Shown: positions 17,101-26,382, counted from the first letter of the stretch. The stretch is 64,000 bases of DNA from an uncultured Ruminiclostridium sp. (GCA_910579265.1 CAJTTE010000010.1:1-64000), one strand, 5' to 3'. The notes: generated by a model from the sequence alone, not told the origin. A program made the numbers and translations.

Positions 17101-17613
17101 GTGACAAACAACGAATTGCAATTCAAGCTTAAAAAGTGTCAACAGGGCGACATTAAGGCATTTGAGGAGATATACGAGGGCATGAAAAACCCGTTGATGA
17201 CGGTTATAATGCGGATCATAGGCGACAGACAGATATCTGAGGATATCTTACAGGAGGTTTTTATAAAACTTTATTTTTCCCCTTACACAAAAGAAGTTTT
17301 AAAGCCCAGAGCTTATATTTTTAAAATGGCAAGCAATATGGCGATAGATACTCTCAGGAAGCAAAAGCCTGTGGTAAGTCTTGAAGAATGCGGAGAAATC
17401 CCCGGCAATAACTGCCTCGACAACGGCGTCAGACCTGATGTTGAAAAGGCTCTCGGAAAGCTTATTCCCGACAATCGGCGTATAGTCACTCTGCATATAA
17501 ACGCGGGACTGACCTTCCGTGAAATATCAAATATAACCGGAATGCCCTTAGGAACTGTTATATGGAAATATCAAAGAGCGATCAAAGAGCTTAGAAAATA
17601 TTTGGCCGATTGA
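17101..17613 (+). CDS. ECF-type RNA polymerase sigma factor
   Basis: The 170-residue protein starts with GTG 17101 after a GGGGGG site 11 bases upstream. Region 2 (about 10-85) has GDIKAFEEIYE, DRQISEDILQEVFIKLY and YIFKMASNMAIDTLR. Region 4 (about 118-168) has LIPDNRRIVTLHINAGLTFREISNITGMPLGTVIWKYQRAIKEL. It should direct RNA polymerase to a small extracytoplasmic-stress regulon. A 27-base gap separates it from the membrane protein gene that follows, which probably encodes its regulator. No classical zinc-type anti-sigma factor is next to it. I could not find a matching ECF promoter with certainty upstream. Confidence 0.92.
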   Translation: MTNNELQFKLKKCQQGDIKAFEEIYEGMKNPLMTVIMRIIGDRQISEDILQEVFIKLYFSPYTKEVLKPRAYIFKMASNMAIDTLRKQKPVVSLEECGEIPGNNCLDNGVRPDVEKALGKLIPDNRRIVTLHINAGLTFREISNITGMPLGTVIWKYQRAIKELRKYLAD

Positions 17614-17640
17614 TTTTAAAAGGAGGAAAGGAATTTCAGT

Positions 17641-18594
17641 ATGGAAAAAATAAAAAAAATTTCAGTAAAAGCATTGGCAGTTGCAATGTGTTTTTCATTT
17701 TGCTCATATACCTCGGCATATGAGCAGTCCTTGCCCGCGGTTTCAGAAGCACCGGTTGAAACAAGGCTGGGGACTTTATACAGCGGCACGGGTGAAATAA
17801 AAAGCCTTAAGGATTACTGGGAAACGAACGGTTTTCCCGATGATATAGGCTATGCGTATATTCATGAAATTGTGGTTCCGGATTCCGAAACGGGTATAAA
17901 AACAAAATATACATGTCAGCAGATCGGAATAATAGATGCCGACGAGAAAAGAAAACAGGAGATTTGCGCTCTTGCGTCCCCGTATTATAAGATCCTTTTT
18001 GCGGATTGCGGGGTAAGCTATAAGGAACGGACGGAGGTCAAAGAAGAGATCCAAAAACTGTATGATAAGGCCGAAGTATTCCTTGCGGAACAGTATTCTA
18101 CGGTATGGGTGCGGCTTGATAAATATTACGGAGAGGAACGTAAAAGGATAGAAGGCGAAATACGAAGCAAATATTATGATAAAGAAGGAGAACGTTTCGT
18201 TGAAATTGATTCTGAGATGTACCCCGAAGGCAACTGCGATATGACCTCTGAAAATAAAATTCATGATGCCATAGACAATAAAGAACCGCCGGACAAAAAA
18301 GACGACTCTCTAATGGCAGTGGTTGATACCAACAAGGGGCAGGGAAGCGATACCGGTTTTTTACTTTTTATATCCGCCTGCATCATTGTTGTGGCGGCCG
18401 TTGTGATTACCGTTATTCTGAAAATAAGAAGCTCGCGCTTATTAAGGACAAATACGGGAGTTTCCCTTTCCGTTAATCACGGGTTGTCAAAAAAGGAAAC
18501 GGTAAACGCGGTAAAATCAAGCGAGTTTGCACCCGATAAACAGTGCCTTGAAAAAATAATTACAGAAATTAGAACAAATGACGCGGATTTTTAG
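17641..18594 (+). CDS. Single-pass membrane protein paired with the ECF sigma factor (unrecognised)
   Basis: The 317-residue protein has a signal peptide (residues 1-26, ending TSAYEQ), an extracellular region of about 210 residues rich in charged helices (YKERTEVKEEIQKLYDKAE, ERKRIEGEIRSKYYDKEGER), one membrane helix (about 240-262, LLFISACIIVVAAVVITVIL) and a basic cytoplasmic tail of about 55 residues. The AGGAGG site at 17621-17626 and the short gap put it in one operon with the ECF sigma factor. The topology (large outside part, short inside tail) is the reverse of common anti-sigma factors, so it may be a co-regulated sensor, an effector or an unusual anti-sigma factor. I do not recognise the family. 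Confidence 0.85.
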   Translation: MEKIKKISVKALAVAMCFSFCSYTSAYEQSLPAVSEAPVETRLGTLYSGTGEIKSLKDYWETNGFPDDIGYAYIHEIVVPDSETGIKTKYTCQQIGIIDADEKRKQEICALASPYYKILFADCGVSYKERTEVKEEIQKLYDKAEVFLAEQYSTVWVRLDKYYGEERKRIEGEIRSKYYDKEGERFVEIDSEMYPEGNCDMTSENKIHDAIDNKEPPDKKDDSLMAVVDTNKGQGSDTGFLLFISACIIVVAAVVITVILKIRSSRLLRTNTGVSLSVNHGLSKKETVNAVKSSEFAPDKQCLEKIITEIRTNDADF

Positions 18595-18617
18595 GTTTCC
18601 GTCCCGCCATTGTTTTA

Positions 18618-18661
18618 ATAAAAGCTTAAGGTCAGCTAAACAGCTGACCTTAAGCTTTTAT
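18618..18661. terminator. Terminator after the ECF operon
   Basis: A near-perfect 20-bp stem of ATAAAAGCTTAAGGTCAGCT with its complement, loop AAAC, and T-rich flanks in both directions. Confidence 0.92.
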
Positions 18662-18776
18662 TGGGCTTCAGCGTAAAAAACCGTCGGCTTGGCAGGTGGA
18701 ATAAAAAGCTTTGGAAAACAACGGCCTCTCACATGGTAATAGCTTTATATAAAGGAAAGAGAAGGATCTTATTTAA

Positions 18777-19101
18777 GTTAAAATTTATGCAACAGACAAA
18801 AACCTGAATATAAACGTAAAAGCAGATCCCATTGACCCGGGGGAGCGGCATGCTTATAAAATCGGCGGGAATGTAAGACGAATTGCGGATCAAATAAAAA
18901 ACAATCCGAAGGACGACCGGATAAGCGGTAAGCAGGTGTTTTGAGCGTCCCGCTTTCAACGGTCTTGCACGGAGACTGGGCGCGTCTGAATTTTCAGGTA
19001 TAAGCCGAAATCGGGTTTTGCGCCTTATCCGTAAGGCTAACGATGCAGATTTAGGGCATTTACTAAGCTTATCGCCGGAAGAAATCCGGAAATTTTCCTA
19101 A
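18777..19101 (+). pseudogene. Possible decayed gene with a frameshift
   Basis: Two overlapping open segments look coding but lack starts. The segment 18777-18944 contains DPIDPGERHAYKIGGNVR and ends KDDRISGKQVF. The next frame to 19101 contains RNRVLRLIRKANDADLGHLL and ends LSPEEIRKFS. Together they could be one short gene broken by a frameshift. The family is not recognised, and chance is not excluded. The remainder of 18662-19399 shows nothing else. Confidence 0.3.
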
Positions 19102-19399
19102 AGGCATCATATATAAAATCGTTATGTTGATTGTTTTTTGAGGCTTTATTACACCAGGGAAGCAGTGAAATTTATTATCGGCTTAAAGTCAAAGGCATGA
19201 CATTTTATACCTCGGTTTCTTGCAACGGTCGGCCGTATCCGCTTTTTCATGTTTTTTACGCAAAGCGCCGGGTTGTGCATTCCGATAGCAGCTTTTCACT
19301 GATAAAATCCGCATTATAATTTAAAATAAAGCTCCCGGAAAATCAAAAGTTATGTGGGGATACAGCGGATTATTGAGTTAGCGGAGGCTTTTAGGGTGA

Positions 19400-19423
19400 A
19401 AAAAATGGGACTCAAAGAGTCCC
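19400..19423 (-). terminator. Terminator after the cytidylate-kinase-like gene
   Basis: GGGACTC (19407-19413) pairs with GAGTCCC (19417-19423). The minus strand continues with ATTTTTTTC. Confidence 0.8.
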
Positions 19424-19490
19424 GAAAAAAAGATAAAATAAGGAGAAGTAATTTTATGAAAAAACGGAAGGAAAAAGAAATAATCAAATT

Positions 19491-20105
19491 TTATCCGGCG
19501 TTTTTTACAATATAATTGTAAATTACGTCGACGGCGCAGTCGATGCCGCAATATCCGCTGTCTATACATAAATTGTAATTTTTTGCCACACCCCATTTTC
19601 TGTCGGCGTGGAAATTATAATAATTCTGTCTTCGTTTATCCTTGGTGAGAACCACGCTTTCCGCCTTTGCGGGATCAACTCCGTCGATGCGTACGGCGCG
19701 CTCCATGCGAAACTCCAAATCTGCATGTACAAATATTTTGATCAAATTGAGCATATCGCTTAAAACATAATCGGAGCAGCGCCCTATTATGACACAGGGT
19801 CCTTCGCCGGCAACCTTGCGTATCACGTTGGATTGGGCAAGGTATATGTTGTCTTCCATGGATAAAACCGATGTCCCGAATCTGTCCGCCTGCGCCCCTC
19901 TGTAAAGAGCATACAAAAGACTGTTTCCGGCATGGCGTTCCGTATCCTCGAAAAATGCGGAAATGAGACCGCTTTCTTCGGCGGCTTTCTCAATGAGAGC
20001 ATTGTCGTAAAACGGAATGCCCAGCTTATCTGCCAGCTTCTGTCCGATCTCGCGTCCGCCGCTTCCGTACTGACGGCTTATGGTTATGATCTTTTTGCAG
20101 TCCAT
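19491..20105 (-). CDS. Cytidylate kinase-like family protein
   Basis: The 204-residue protein starts MDCKKIITISRQYGSGGREI, with the P-loop variant SRQYGSGGREIG of the cytidylate-kinase-like family (PF13189), followed by LADKLGIPFYDNALIEKAA. Later motifs are CVIIGRCSDYVL, FVHADLEFRMERAVR and DKRRQNYYNFHADRKWG. The genuine CMP kinase is encoded separately at 22719, so this paralogue probably phosphorylates another substrate or acts in regulation; the function of the family is not firmly known. GGAGG lies nine bases upstream of the start. It stands alone on the minus strand, facing away from the RpiR gene. Confidence 0.9.
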   Translation of the reverse strand: MDCKKIITISRQYGSGGREIGQKLADKLGIPFYDNALIEKAAEESGLISAFFEDTERHAGNSLLYALYRGAQADRFGTSVLSMEDNIYLAQSNVIRKVAGEGPCVIIGRCSDYVLSDMLNLIKIFVHADLEFRMERAVRIDGVDPAKAESVVLTKDKRRQNYYNFHADRKWGVAKNYNLCIDSGYCGIDCAVDVIYNYIVKNAG

Positions 20106-20278
20106 TTAAAACGCCCTCCTTTTTGAGATTACAAGGTTAATCTTAATTACCTTATGGTCATATGATAGCACAAAACTTAAAATAAATCAACACCTTTGCT
20201 GCAAATTCAAGAAATTACAGTAAAATCCGGGTTCTCTTTTGTGCAATTTGTCTATTGAGAAAAAATGAAATTTTAGCC

Positions 20279-20307
20279 TTGAAAAAATGCAGAAAAGGGT
20301 GTAAACT
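20279..20307 (+). promoter_or_regulatory. Sigma-A promoter for the RpiR regulator
   Basis: TTGAAA (20279-20284), 17 bases, TAAACT (20302-20307) preceded by TG. The start codon lies 40 bases downstream. Confidence 0.65.
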
Positions 20308-20347
20308 AATAGAGACTTTTATAATGCGAACAAAAAGGGGAAAAGAA

Positions 20348-21235
20348 ATGGAAAGTAAAGAAATGCAGGATGGTCAGCACAATGACCTGATCACAAAAAT
20401 AAAGGAAAGAAAATCCGGATTCTCAAAAAGTCAGCGCTTGATCGGTGATTTTATTATTCAACATTATGAAAAAGCGGCCTATATGACCGCGTCGCGTTTG
20501 GGTCACGCGGTCAACGTAAGCGAAAGTACTGTCGTACGTTTTGCTATCGAAATGGGGTATGAGGGTTATCCCGAAATGCAGAAGTCCTTGCAGAGCTACA
20601 GCAAAACAAGACTTACCGCCCTTCAGCGCCTTGATATAACCAATAGCCGCATAGATCCCGACAACCTTTTGAAAAGCGTGCTGCATCAGGATATCGACAG
20701 AATAAGATCTACCGTCGAAATGCTTGACGGCGAAGCGTTTAATAAAGCTGTGGATAAGATTATTTCCGCCGAAAACATATATATATTCGGAGCAATGAGC
20801 AGTAATACTCTCGCCCGTTTTATGGACAATTACTTTCAGCTGATATTTGACAACGTTCATTTTGTGCAGGCGGTAAATACCAGCGGGATTTATCAGCAGC
20901 TTATACGAATAAGCCGCAAAGATGTATTTATCGGAATGAGTTTTCCGCGTTATTGCATAAGCACCACGAACGCGGCCAGATATGCCGCCTCCTGCGGGGC
21001 GAATATAATTGCGATAACTGACAGTCCCTCTTCTCCGCTTGCTTCCATAGCGCATCAGCTGCTTTTGGCAAAAAGCGATATGGTAAGCTTTGCAGACAGT
21101 CTTGTTGCGCCGCTTAGCCTGATAAATGCAATAATAGTTGCCGTAGGAATGAAAAGGCGCGGAGATTTGGAGCAGACTTTGCTCCGTTTGGAGGAAATGT
21201 GGGATGAGAACGGTGTGTATACAAATTTGAAATAA
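20348..21235 (+). CDS. MurR/RpiR family transcriptional regulator (HTH + SIS)
   Basis: The 295-residue protein begins at ATG 20348 after AGGGG. The HTH_6 domain (about 15-90) has KSGFSKSQRLIGDFIIQHYE and MTASRLGHAVNVSESTVVRFAIEMGYEGYPEMQ. The SIS sugar-phosphate-binding domain (about 115-265) has IYIFGAMSSNTLARFM and DVFIGMSFPRYCISTTNAARYA. Such regulators sense phosphosugars and usually control sugar-acid or amino-sugar use. The gene is first in a run with the BaiN-type flavoprotein and cmk operon, but cmk has its own promoter, so coupling is loose. No target operator could be named. Confidence 0.92.
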   Translation: MESKEMQDGQHNDLITKIKERKSGFSKSQRLIGDFIIQHYEKAAYMTASRLGHAVNVSESTVVRFAIEMGYEGYPEMQKSLQSYSKTRLTALQRLDITNSRIDPDNLLKSVLHQDIDRIRSTVEMLDGEAFNKAVDKIISAENIYIFGAMSSNTLARFMDNYFQLIFDNVHFVQAVNTSGIYQQLIRISRKDVFIGMSFPRYCISTTNAARYAASCGANIIAITDSPSSPLASIAHQLLLAKSDMVSFADSLVAPLSLINAIIVAVGMKRRGDLEQTLLRLEEMWDENGVYTNLK

Positions 21236-21317
21236 TGCGGTTTTTACTTTAACATTAGAAGATTTGGAAGATTTTTATGAGGTTTTGCTGTCTATAGCAA
21301 CAACCGGAAGGATATGT

Positions 21318-22538
21318 ATGAATACGGTAATTATAGGCGGAGGGGCAGCAGGCTGCTTCGCCGCAGTTTTTTCCGCAAGGAGCGGAAACAAAACCGTTGT
21401 TCTGGAACCTAACGGGCGGCTTGGGAAAAAGCTGGGAATAACGGGGAAGGGGCGCTGTAATATCACCAACGACTGTGATTTCGATTCTCTTATGAAAAAT
21501 ATTCCACGGAATTCTTCGTTTTTGTACAGCGCTTTTTCGCGTTTCGGAACGCAGGACTGCATTGGTTTTTTTGAAGATATGGGAGTTGCTCTTAAAACCG
21601 AAAGAGGAGGGAGAGTGTTTCCGGCTTCAGATAAGGCGGCCGATATAGTAAATGCTTTAAAAAACGAGATAAAACGCCTTAAAGTAAAAGTGATCAATGA
21701 AAGAGCGGTTGACATATGCTTTTCCGGGGAAAACAGAAAAGCTGTAACGGGAGTGATCACCGAAGAGAGATTTATACCTGCGGAAAAAGTCGTTCTTGCA
21801 ACCGGAGGATTATCCTATCCCGCTACGGGCTCTACGGGAGACGGCTACAGGATAGCCGAAAAGCTTGGACATACCGTTACCGAACTTAAACCGTCTTTAG
21901 TGCCTATGGAGACCGAGGAGCCCTGTAAGACTATGGCGGGACTAACCGTAAAAAACACTATGATGACGCTTTGGGATACCGTTGACAATAAGAAAATATT
22001 TTCCGAATCGGGAGAAATGACTTTTGAAAGCTTCGGAATAGGCGGACCGCTTACTTTAAGCGCAAGCTCGCGTATTGATACGATCGAAAAGGGCAGATAT
22101 GCGGTATCTCTTGATCTGAAGCCGGCTCTTGATCATAAAAAGCTTGACCTTAGGATTCTGCGTGAGATAGCCGCGGCGCCTTCGTCGGATATGCTGACGA
22201 TTGCGGGAACTCTGCTACCTAAAAAGCTGGTGCCGGTAATTCTGGAAAGGGCAAATACGAGTCCGTTGCGGAAGGCGTCCGAGCTGTCTAAAAAAGAGCG
22301 CTTGACCTTAGTCGGAGCGCTCAAGGATCTGCGCTTCACCGTTAAAGGGTTTCGTCCCATAAGCGAGGCTATAATTACGGACGGAGGTATTTCGGTTAAG
22401 GAAATCTCCCCCGGGGATATGCAGTCTAAAATTATTTCCGGGCTGCATTTTGCAGGTGAAATCATTGATGTTTCGGGATTTACCGGGGGATTTAATTTGC
22501 AGATAGCATATTCTACGGCAAAGGCCGTTTTTTGTTAA
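21318..22538 (+). CDS. HI0933/BaiN-type NAD(P)/FAD-dependent oxidoreductase
   Basis: The 406-residue protein starts MNTVIIGGGAAGCFAAVFSA at ATG 21318 (AAGGA six bases upstream), a Rossmann FAD-binding fold. It continues with LGKKLGITGKGRCNITNDC, VVLATGGLSYPATGSTGDGY, the FESFGIGGPLTLSAS segment and the C-terminal GGISVKEISPGDMQSKIISGLHFAGEIIDVSGFTGGFNLQIA. Length and all motifs fit the HI0933 flavoprotein family, some of which reduce bile-acid intermediates, although the cellular role of most is unknown. In many Clostridia it precedes cmk, plsC and ispH as here. Confidence 0.92.
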   Translation: MNTVIIGGGAAGCFAAVFSARSGNKTVVLEPNGRLGKKLGITGKGRCNITNDCDFDSLMKNIPRNSSFLYSAFSRFGTQDCIGFFEDMGVALKTERGGRVFPASDKAADIVNALKNEIKRLKVKVINERAVDICFSGENRKAVTGVITEERFIPAEKVVLATGGLSYPATGSTGDGYRIAEKLGHTVTELKPSLVPMETEEPCKTMAGLTVKNTMMTLWDTVDNKKIFSESGEMTFESFGIGGPLTLSASSRIDTIEKGRYAVSLDLKPALDHKKLDLRILREIAAAPSSDMLTIAGTLLPKKLVPVILERANTSPLRKASELSKKERLTLVGALKDLRFTVKGFRPISEAIITDGGISVKEISPGDMQSKIISGLHFAGEIIDVSGFTGGFNLQIAYSTAKAVFC

Positions 22539-22631
22539 AAGTTTATATCCCCGAACATCTGTGCCGTTTTCTACAAACAATATTGTTTGACAAAAAACGC
22601 TGTGGGAATTGTAAAATTTTTGTGAAAAATC

Positions 22632-22660
22632 TTGCCTGTGAAAAAGAAATATGATATAAT
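22632..22660 (+). promoter_or_regulatory. Sigma-A promoter for cmk-plsC-ispH
   Basis: TTGCCT (22632-22637), 17 bases, TATAAT (22655-22660) with TG one base upstream. Confidence 0.7.
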
Positions 22661-22718
22661 TATTTCGGTATTCCGGTGCAGTCAAGTCTGTTCAATATAA
22701 AGGAATACGGAGTTTAAA

Positions 22719-23405
22719 ATGATTTCTGTTGCAATTGACGGTCCGGTGGGCGCCGGAAAAAGCTCGGTCGCAAGGGCGAGCGCGAAAAGACTTGATTTTA
22801 TTTATGCGGATACGGGCGCTTTATATCGGGGCGTGGCGCTTTATGCCGTAAGGAATGGCATTTCGGAAAATGACGCGGATTTTGCCGATAAGATATCCGC
22901 TATATTGCATGAGATAACCGTTGAGCTTAAAATCAAGGAAGGGGATCAGCGGATTTTTCTGTGCGGCGAGGATGTTTCCGAGGAAATACGGCTTCCCGAA
23001 ATATCCATGGCGGCAAGCTCGGTTTCATCCGTTCCTTCAGTAAGGGATTTTCTTTTGGATTTGCAGCGGGATATTGCCAAAAAAAATAACGTTCTGATGG
23101 ACGGCCGTGATATAGGAACCGTTGTCCTTCCGGATGCTCAGTTAAAAATATTTATTACCGCAAGTCCTGAAATTCGAGCGAGACGCCGTTTCGAGGAATT
23201 GATAAACAAAGGCGTAGAAACCGATTTCGAACAGGTTTTGAATGATCTTAACCGTCGGGATTATCAGGACAGCCACAGAACAGTGGCTCCTTTAAAAATG
23301 GCGGAGGGGGCGGTTCTTTTGGATACCTCCGAGCTTAGCTTTGAGCAGGCTGTGGACAGAGTTGTGGAGCTTACTGAAACGATTGTGGAGCGTAATAGGA
23401 CTTAA
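22719..23405 (+). CDS. cmk: Cytidylate (CMP/dCMP) kinase
   Basis: The 228-residue enzyme phosphorylates CMP and dCMP with ATP for nucleotide and phospholipid synthesis. It shows the P-loop AIDGPVGAGKSSVARASA (8-25), YADTGALYRG, SSVSSVPSVRDFLLDLQRDIA, MDGRDIGTVVLPDAQLKIF and NRRDYQDSHRTVAPL. AAAGGAATACGGAG precedes the start. The stop codon TAA (23403-23405) is inside the TTAA target duplication of element A3, so the element separates cmk from plsC without altering the protein. Confidence 0.96.
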   Translation: MISVAIDGPVGAGKSSVARASAKRLDFIYADTGALYRGVALYAVRNGISENDADFADKISAILHEITVELKIKEGDQRIFLCGEDVSEEIRLPEISMAASSVSSVPSVRDFLLDLQRDIAKKNNVLMDGRDIGTVVLPDAQLKIFITASPEIRARRRFEELINKGVETDFEQVLNDLNRRDYQDSHRTVAPLKMAEGAVLLDTSELSFEQAVDRVVELTETIVERNRT

Positions 23406-23581
23406 GGCAATACCGCACAATGAACGCCTGACGGCTTTGCGTGCGGCTTGTCTGCATATTTTCCGTCAGCTTACACAAATTCTCCTTGAAATACGTCGGT
23501 ATTCCTGCGCCCGATTTATGCAAGCTTACGGAAAATCTGACTGCGCAATTCACACGCAATCATTGTGCGGTGTTGCCTTAA
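23402..23581. repeat. Family A foldback element, copy A3 (reverse orientation)
   Basis: TTAA flanks both ends and the total length is 180 bp. The orientation is opposite to A1. It lies between cmk and plsC inside an apparent operon and overlaps the cmk stop codon. Confidence 0.92.
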
Positions 23582-23628
23582 GCCGCTATACGGTTGCCGT
23601 AAGTATCAAATAACAACGAAAGCGGTTA

Positions 23629-24273
23629 ATGATTATGTACATGTTTTTCAGAAAGCTTGTGGAAATCTGGTTTAAGCATATAAAATATAAAATGACAGTG
23701 CTTAATCCTGAAAATATTCCCGCGCAAAACGGCGGTTTTATTGTCGCTTCAAATCATTTGACATATTCCGATCCGCCGGTTATCGCCGCGGTTTTTAAGG
23801 GCAGATTCAGTTTTATGGCGAAATCCGAATTGTTTAAAAATAAGATTTTTGCATGGATTATCACCAAGTGCGGCGCTTTTCCCGTCGTAAGAGGGGCGAA
23901 GGACAATACCGCGATAGAACGGGCGGTAAGCGATATAGAAAAAAATAAAATATTCGTAATCTTTCCCGAGGGAACCAGATCCAAGGACGGAGTTATTGCC
24001 AGAGCGAAATCCGGAGTTGCGCTGATTGCAGGTATGGCAAACGCCCCGGTGGTTCCGGTCAGCATTATGTACGGCTGCGACGGGAAAAGGAGAACCTGCG
24101 CCGTTGCTGTCGGAGAAATGATCCCCACGGAGGAAATCGCCATAACCGACGTTACGGACAGAAAGCGTATAAAGGCGGTATCATCTCTTGTAATGAGCAG
24201 CATATGCGCGCTTCAGAGACAGATATGCGAGCATTATCATATTCCCGTACCGGGCTCTGAGGGACTTCTGTAG
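23629..24273 (+). CDS. plsC: 1-acyl-sn-glycerol-3-phosphate acyltransferase
   Basis: The 214-residue protein has the PlsC domain motifs SNHLTYSDPP (the HX4D catalytic box) and FPEGTRSKDG, with VVRGAKDN between and a Pro-rich VPVSIMYG later. It should acylate lysophosphatidic acid at the membrane face. Only a weak membrane-associating N-terminus (MFFRKLVEIWFKHIKY) is seen. The ribosome site is poor (GAAAGCGG), so translation may depend on the operon messenger; insertion of A3 upstream may have removed the original spacing. The ispH-S1 start follows five bases after its stop. Confidence 0.93.
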   Translation: MIMYMFFRKLVEIWFKHIKYKMTVLNPENIPAQNGGFIVASNHLTYSDPPVIAAVFKGRFSFMAKSELFKNKIFAWIITKCGAFPVVRGAKDNTAIERAVSDIEKNKIFVIFPEGTRSKDGVIARAKSGVALIAGMANAPVVPVSIMYGCDGKRRTCAVAVGEMIPTEEIAITDVTDRKRIKAVSSLVMSSICALQRQICEHYHIPVPGSEGLL

Positions 24274-24278
24274 TTAAT

Positions 24279-26333
24279 ATGGGCAGGACGGGACACAGAA
24301 TATGTATAACCGTTGCCGAGACCGCAGGATTCTGTTTCGGGGTCAAGCGAGCATTGGAGGCGGCGGAAAAGCTGGCGGAAAGCGGCGGGGGTTTTACCTT
24401 AGGAAAGCTGATACACAACCCGTTCGTCGTGGAAGAACTTGAAAAGAAGAATGTCAAGGCGGTCGAAAGCATTGATGAAATAACAGGTACGGCAGTTATA
24501 AGAAGTCACGGCGTAGGCCGTGAGGTTTACCGTCAATTGGATGAACGGGGCATCAGATATATCGACGCAACCTGTCCCAAGGTATCACGAATTCATAAAA
24601 TTGTTGAGGACGCAAGCAGAAACGGCGCCAATGTTCTTATAGCCGGAGATCCCGACCATCCCGAGGTTAAAGGAATAGTCGGTCATTGCCTTACCGTCGC
24701 CAAGGTAGTAAATAGCCTGGAAGATATAAAAGATTTAGTTAAAACAGATAAATTATTTGTGCAAAGTCCACTAATTTTTATATCGCAAACCACTGGCGAA
24801 TTGTCAAAATGGATAGAATATAAAAAACTTCTTAAAAACCACTGTACAAATCTTGAAATATTTGATACAATATGTAAAGCAACTGCCTGCCGTCAGCAGG
24901 AAGCTGAAAAGCTTGCATCCGAAAGTGATATAATGATAGTTGTCGGCGGTAAGGAAAGCAGCAATACCGCCAAGCTGACGGAAATCTGCAGAAAAAAATG
25001 CAGGACCTTTTTTGCGGAAAGCGCAGACAAGCTTCCCGTTGATGAAATAAAGGCTGTGTTATCCGGACTTGATTTGGATATTAACATAGGTATTACCGCT
25101 GGAGCATCTACCCCGAGCGGCATAATTAAGGAGGTTCATAGAATTATGAGCGAAATCACAAAGAATGATGAAATGGATATTGATTTCATGGCGGAGGTCG
25201 ATAAGACCTTTAAAAGAGTATATATAGGAAATAGGGTAAAGGCTTACGTCGTATCGGTAAACAACACCGAGGCTGTAGTTGATATCGGCACGAAGCACAG
25301 CGGCTACATACCCGCCGACGAGCTTACCGCCACCCCCGGAATGCTTCCTAAGGATGTAGTTAAGCCCGGCGATGAAATCGATTGCGTAGTTACTCAGATC
25401 AATGATCAGGACGGAGTGGTTTATCTTTCCAAAAAACGCGTTGATGCGGCTGCAGGCCTCGAAAAGCTTTCCGAAGCCTTTAACGCAAACGCGACGGTTA
25501 CCGGTGTGGTTACTTCTGTTATCAAAGGCGGGGTTATAGTTACCTGCGAGGGTACGAGAGTGTTTGTTCCCGCATCTCATACGGGCATTCCCAGAGGTAA
25601 AAAGGGCGAGCAGCCTGAAACTCCCGAAGAGCTTGCTAAAAAACTTGAAACCCTGTTGAAAAAAGAGGTTAAGCTTAAAATAATTGAGGTTGCCGAGGGA
25701 AGAGGCAGAGTCGTAGGCTCTATCAGAAATGCGGTCAAGGAAGAAAGCGACGCGCTTAGAGCCAAATTCTGGTCTGAGATCGAGGTAGGAAAGAAATATG
25801 TGGGCGAAGTCAAGTCAATGGAGAGCTACGGCGTATTTGTCGACTTGGGAGGAGTAGACGGTATGGTTCATTCCTCCGAGCTTACATGGAATAGAATCAA
25901 GCATCCCAAGGAAGTGGTTTCCGTAGGGGACAAGCTTGAAGTTTATGTAAAGAGCTATGATCCCGAAAAGAAACGTGTAAGCCTTGGCGCAAAGAATCCT
26001 GACGACAACCCTTGGACAAAGTTCCTTTCCGAGTTTAACGTGGGTGATATCGTTAAGGCTCAGGTGGTGAGCACAACGCCTTTCGGAGCATTTGCGCAGA
26101 TCATCCCCGGAGTTGACGGACTCATCCATATAAGTCAGATAAGCCTTGAAAGGGTTACAAATGTTGCTCAGTATCTTACGGTGGGAGAGGTCGTTGAAGC
26201 CAAGATAACCGAAATTGATCAGGAAAAGAACAGAGTAAGCCTTTCAATCAAAGAGCTCCTTGAAGAAAATGCCGCAGAAGAAGCGGAAGAAACAGACGGC
26301 GAAAACGAATCCAAGGAAGCTGTGGAAGAATAA
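24279..26333 (+). CDS. ispH: IspH (HMB-PP reductase) fused to four S1 RNA-binding domains
   Basis: The 684-residue fusion has an N-terminal IspH domain (about 8-290), which makes IPP and DMAPP in the last MEP step. Iron-sulfur ligands are C19 (AGFCFGV), C99 (DATCPKV) and C199 (DTICKAT), with HGVGREVY, DPDHPEVKGIVG and GASTPSGIIKEV. Four S1 domains follow (about 305-375, 390-470, 510-580, 595-665), for example YVGEVKSMESYGVFVDLGG. An acidic tail ends the protein. IspH-S1 fusions are known from Clostridia and are often annotated as bifunctional with ribosomal protein S1. A weak ribosome site precedes it; the start follows plsC by five bases. A strong terminator ends the operon. Confidence 0.96.
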   Translation: MGRTGHRICITVAETAGFCFGVKRALEAAEKLAESGGGFTLGKLIHNPFVVEELEKKNVKAVESIDEITGTAVIRSHGVGREVYRQLDERGIRYIDATCPKVSRIHKIVEDASRNGANVLIAGDPDHPEVKGIVGHCLTVAKVVNSLEDIKDLVKTDKLFVQSPLIFISQTTGELSKWIEYKKLLKNHCTNLEIFDTICKATACRQQEAEKLASESDIMIVVGGKESSNTAKLTEICRKKCRTFFAESADKLPVDEIKAVLSGLDLDINIGITAGASTPSGIIKEVHRIMSEITKNDEMDIDFMAEVDKTFKRVYIGNRVKAYVVSVNNTEAVVDIGTKHSGYIPADELTATPGMLPKDVVKPGDEIDCVVTQINDQDGVVYLSKKRVDAAAGLEKLSEAFNANATVTGVVTSVIKGGVIVTCEGTRVFVPASHTGIPRGKKGEQPETPEELAKKLETLLKKEVKLKIIEVAEGRGRVVGSIRNAVKEESDALRAKFWSEIEVGKKYVGEVKSMESYGVFVDLGGVDGMVHSSELTWNRIKHPKEVVSVGDKLEVYVKSYDPEKKRVSLGAKNPDDNPWTKFLSEFNVGDIVKAQVVSTTPFGAFAQIIPGVDGLIHISQISLERVTNVAQYLTVGEVVEAKITEIDQEKNRVSLSIKELLEENAAEEAEETDGENESKEAVEE

Positions 26334-26353
26334 TTTAAATAGCCGATATTATT

Positions 26354-26382
26354 AAAACCGCCTTATTTTAAGGCGGTTTTTT
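26354..26382 (+). terminator. Terminator of the cmk-plsC-ispH operon
   Basis: AAAACCGCCTTA pairs with TAAGGCGGTTTT with a short loop and a T-run. Confidence 0.92.
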
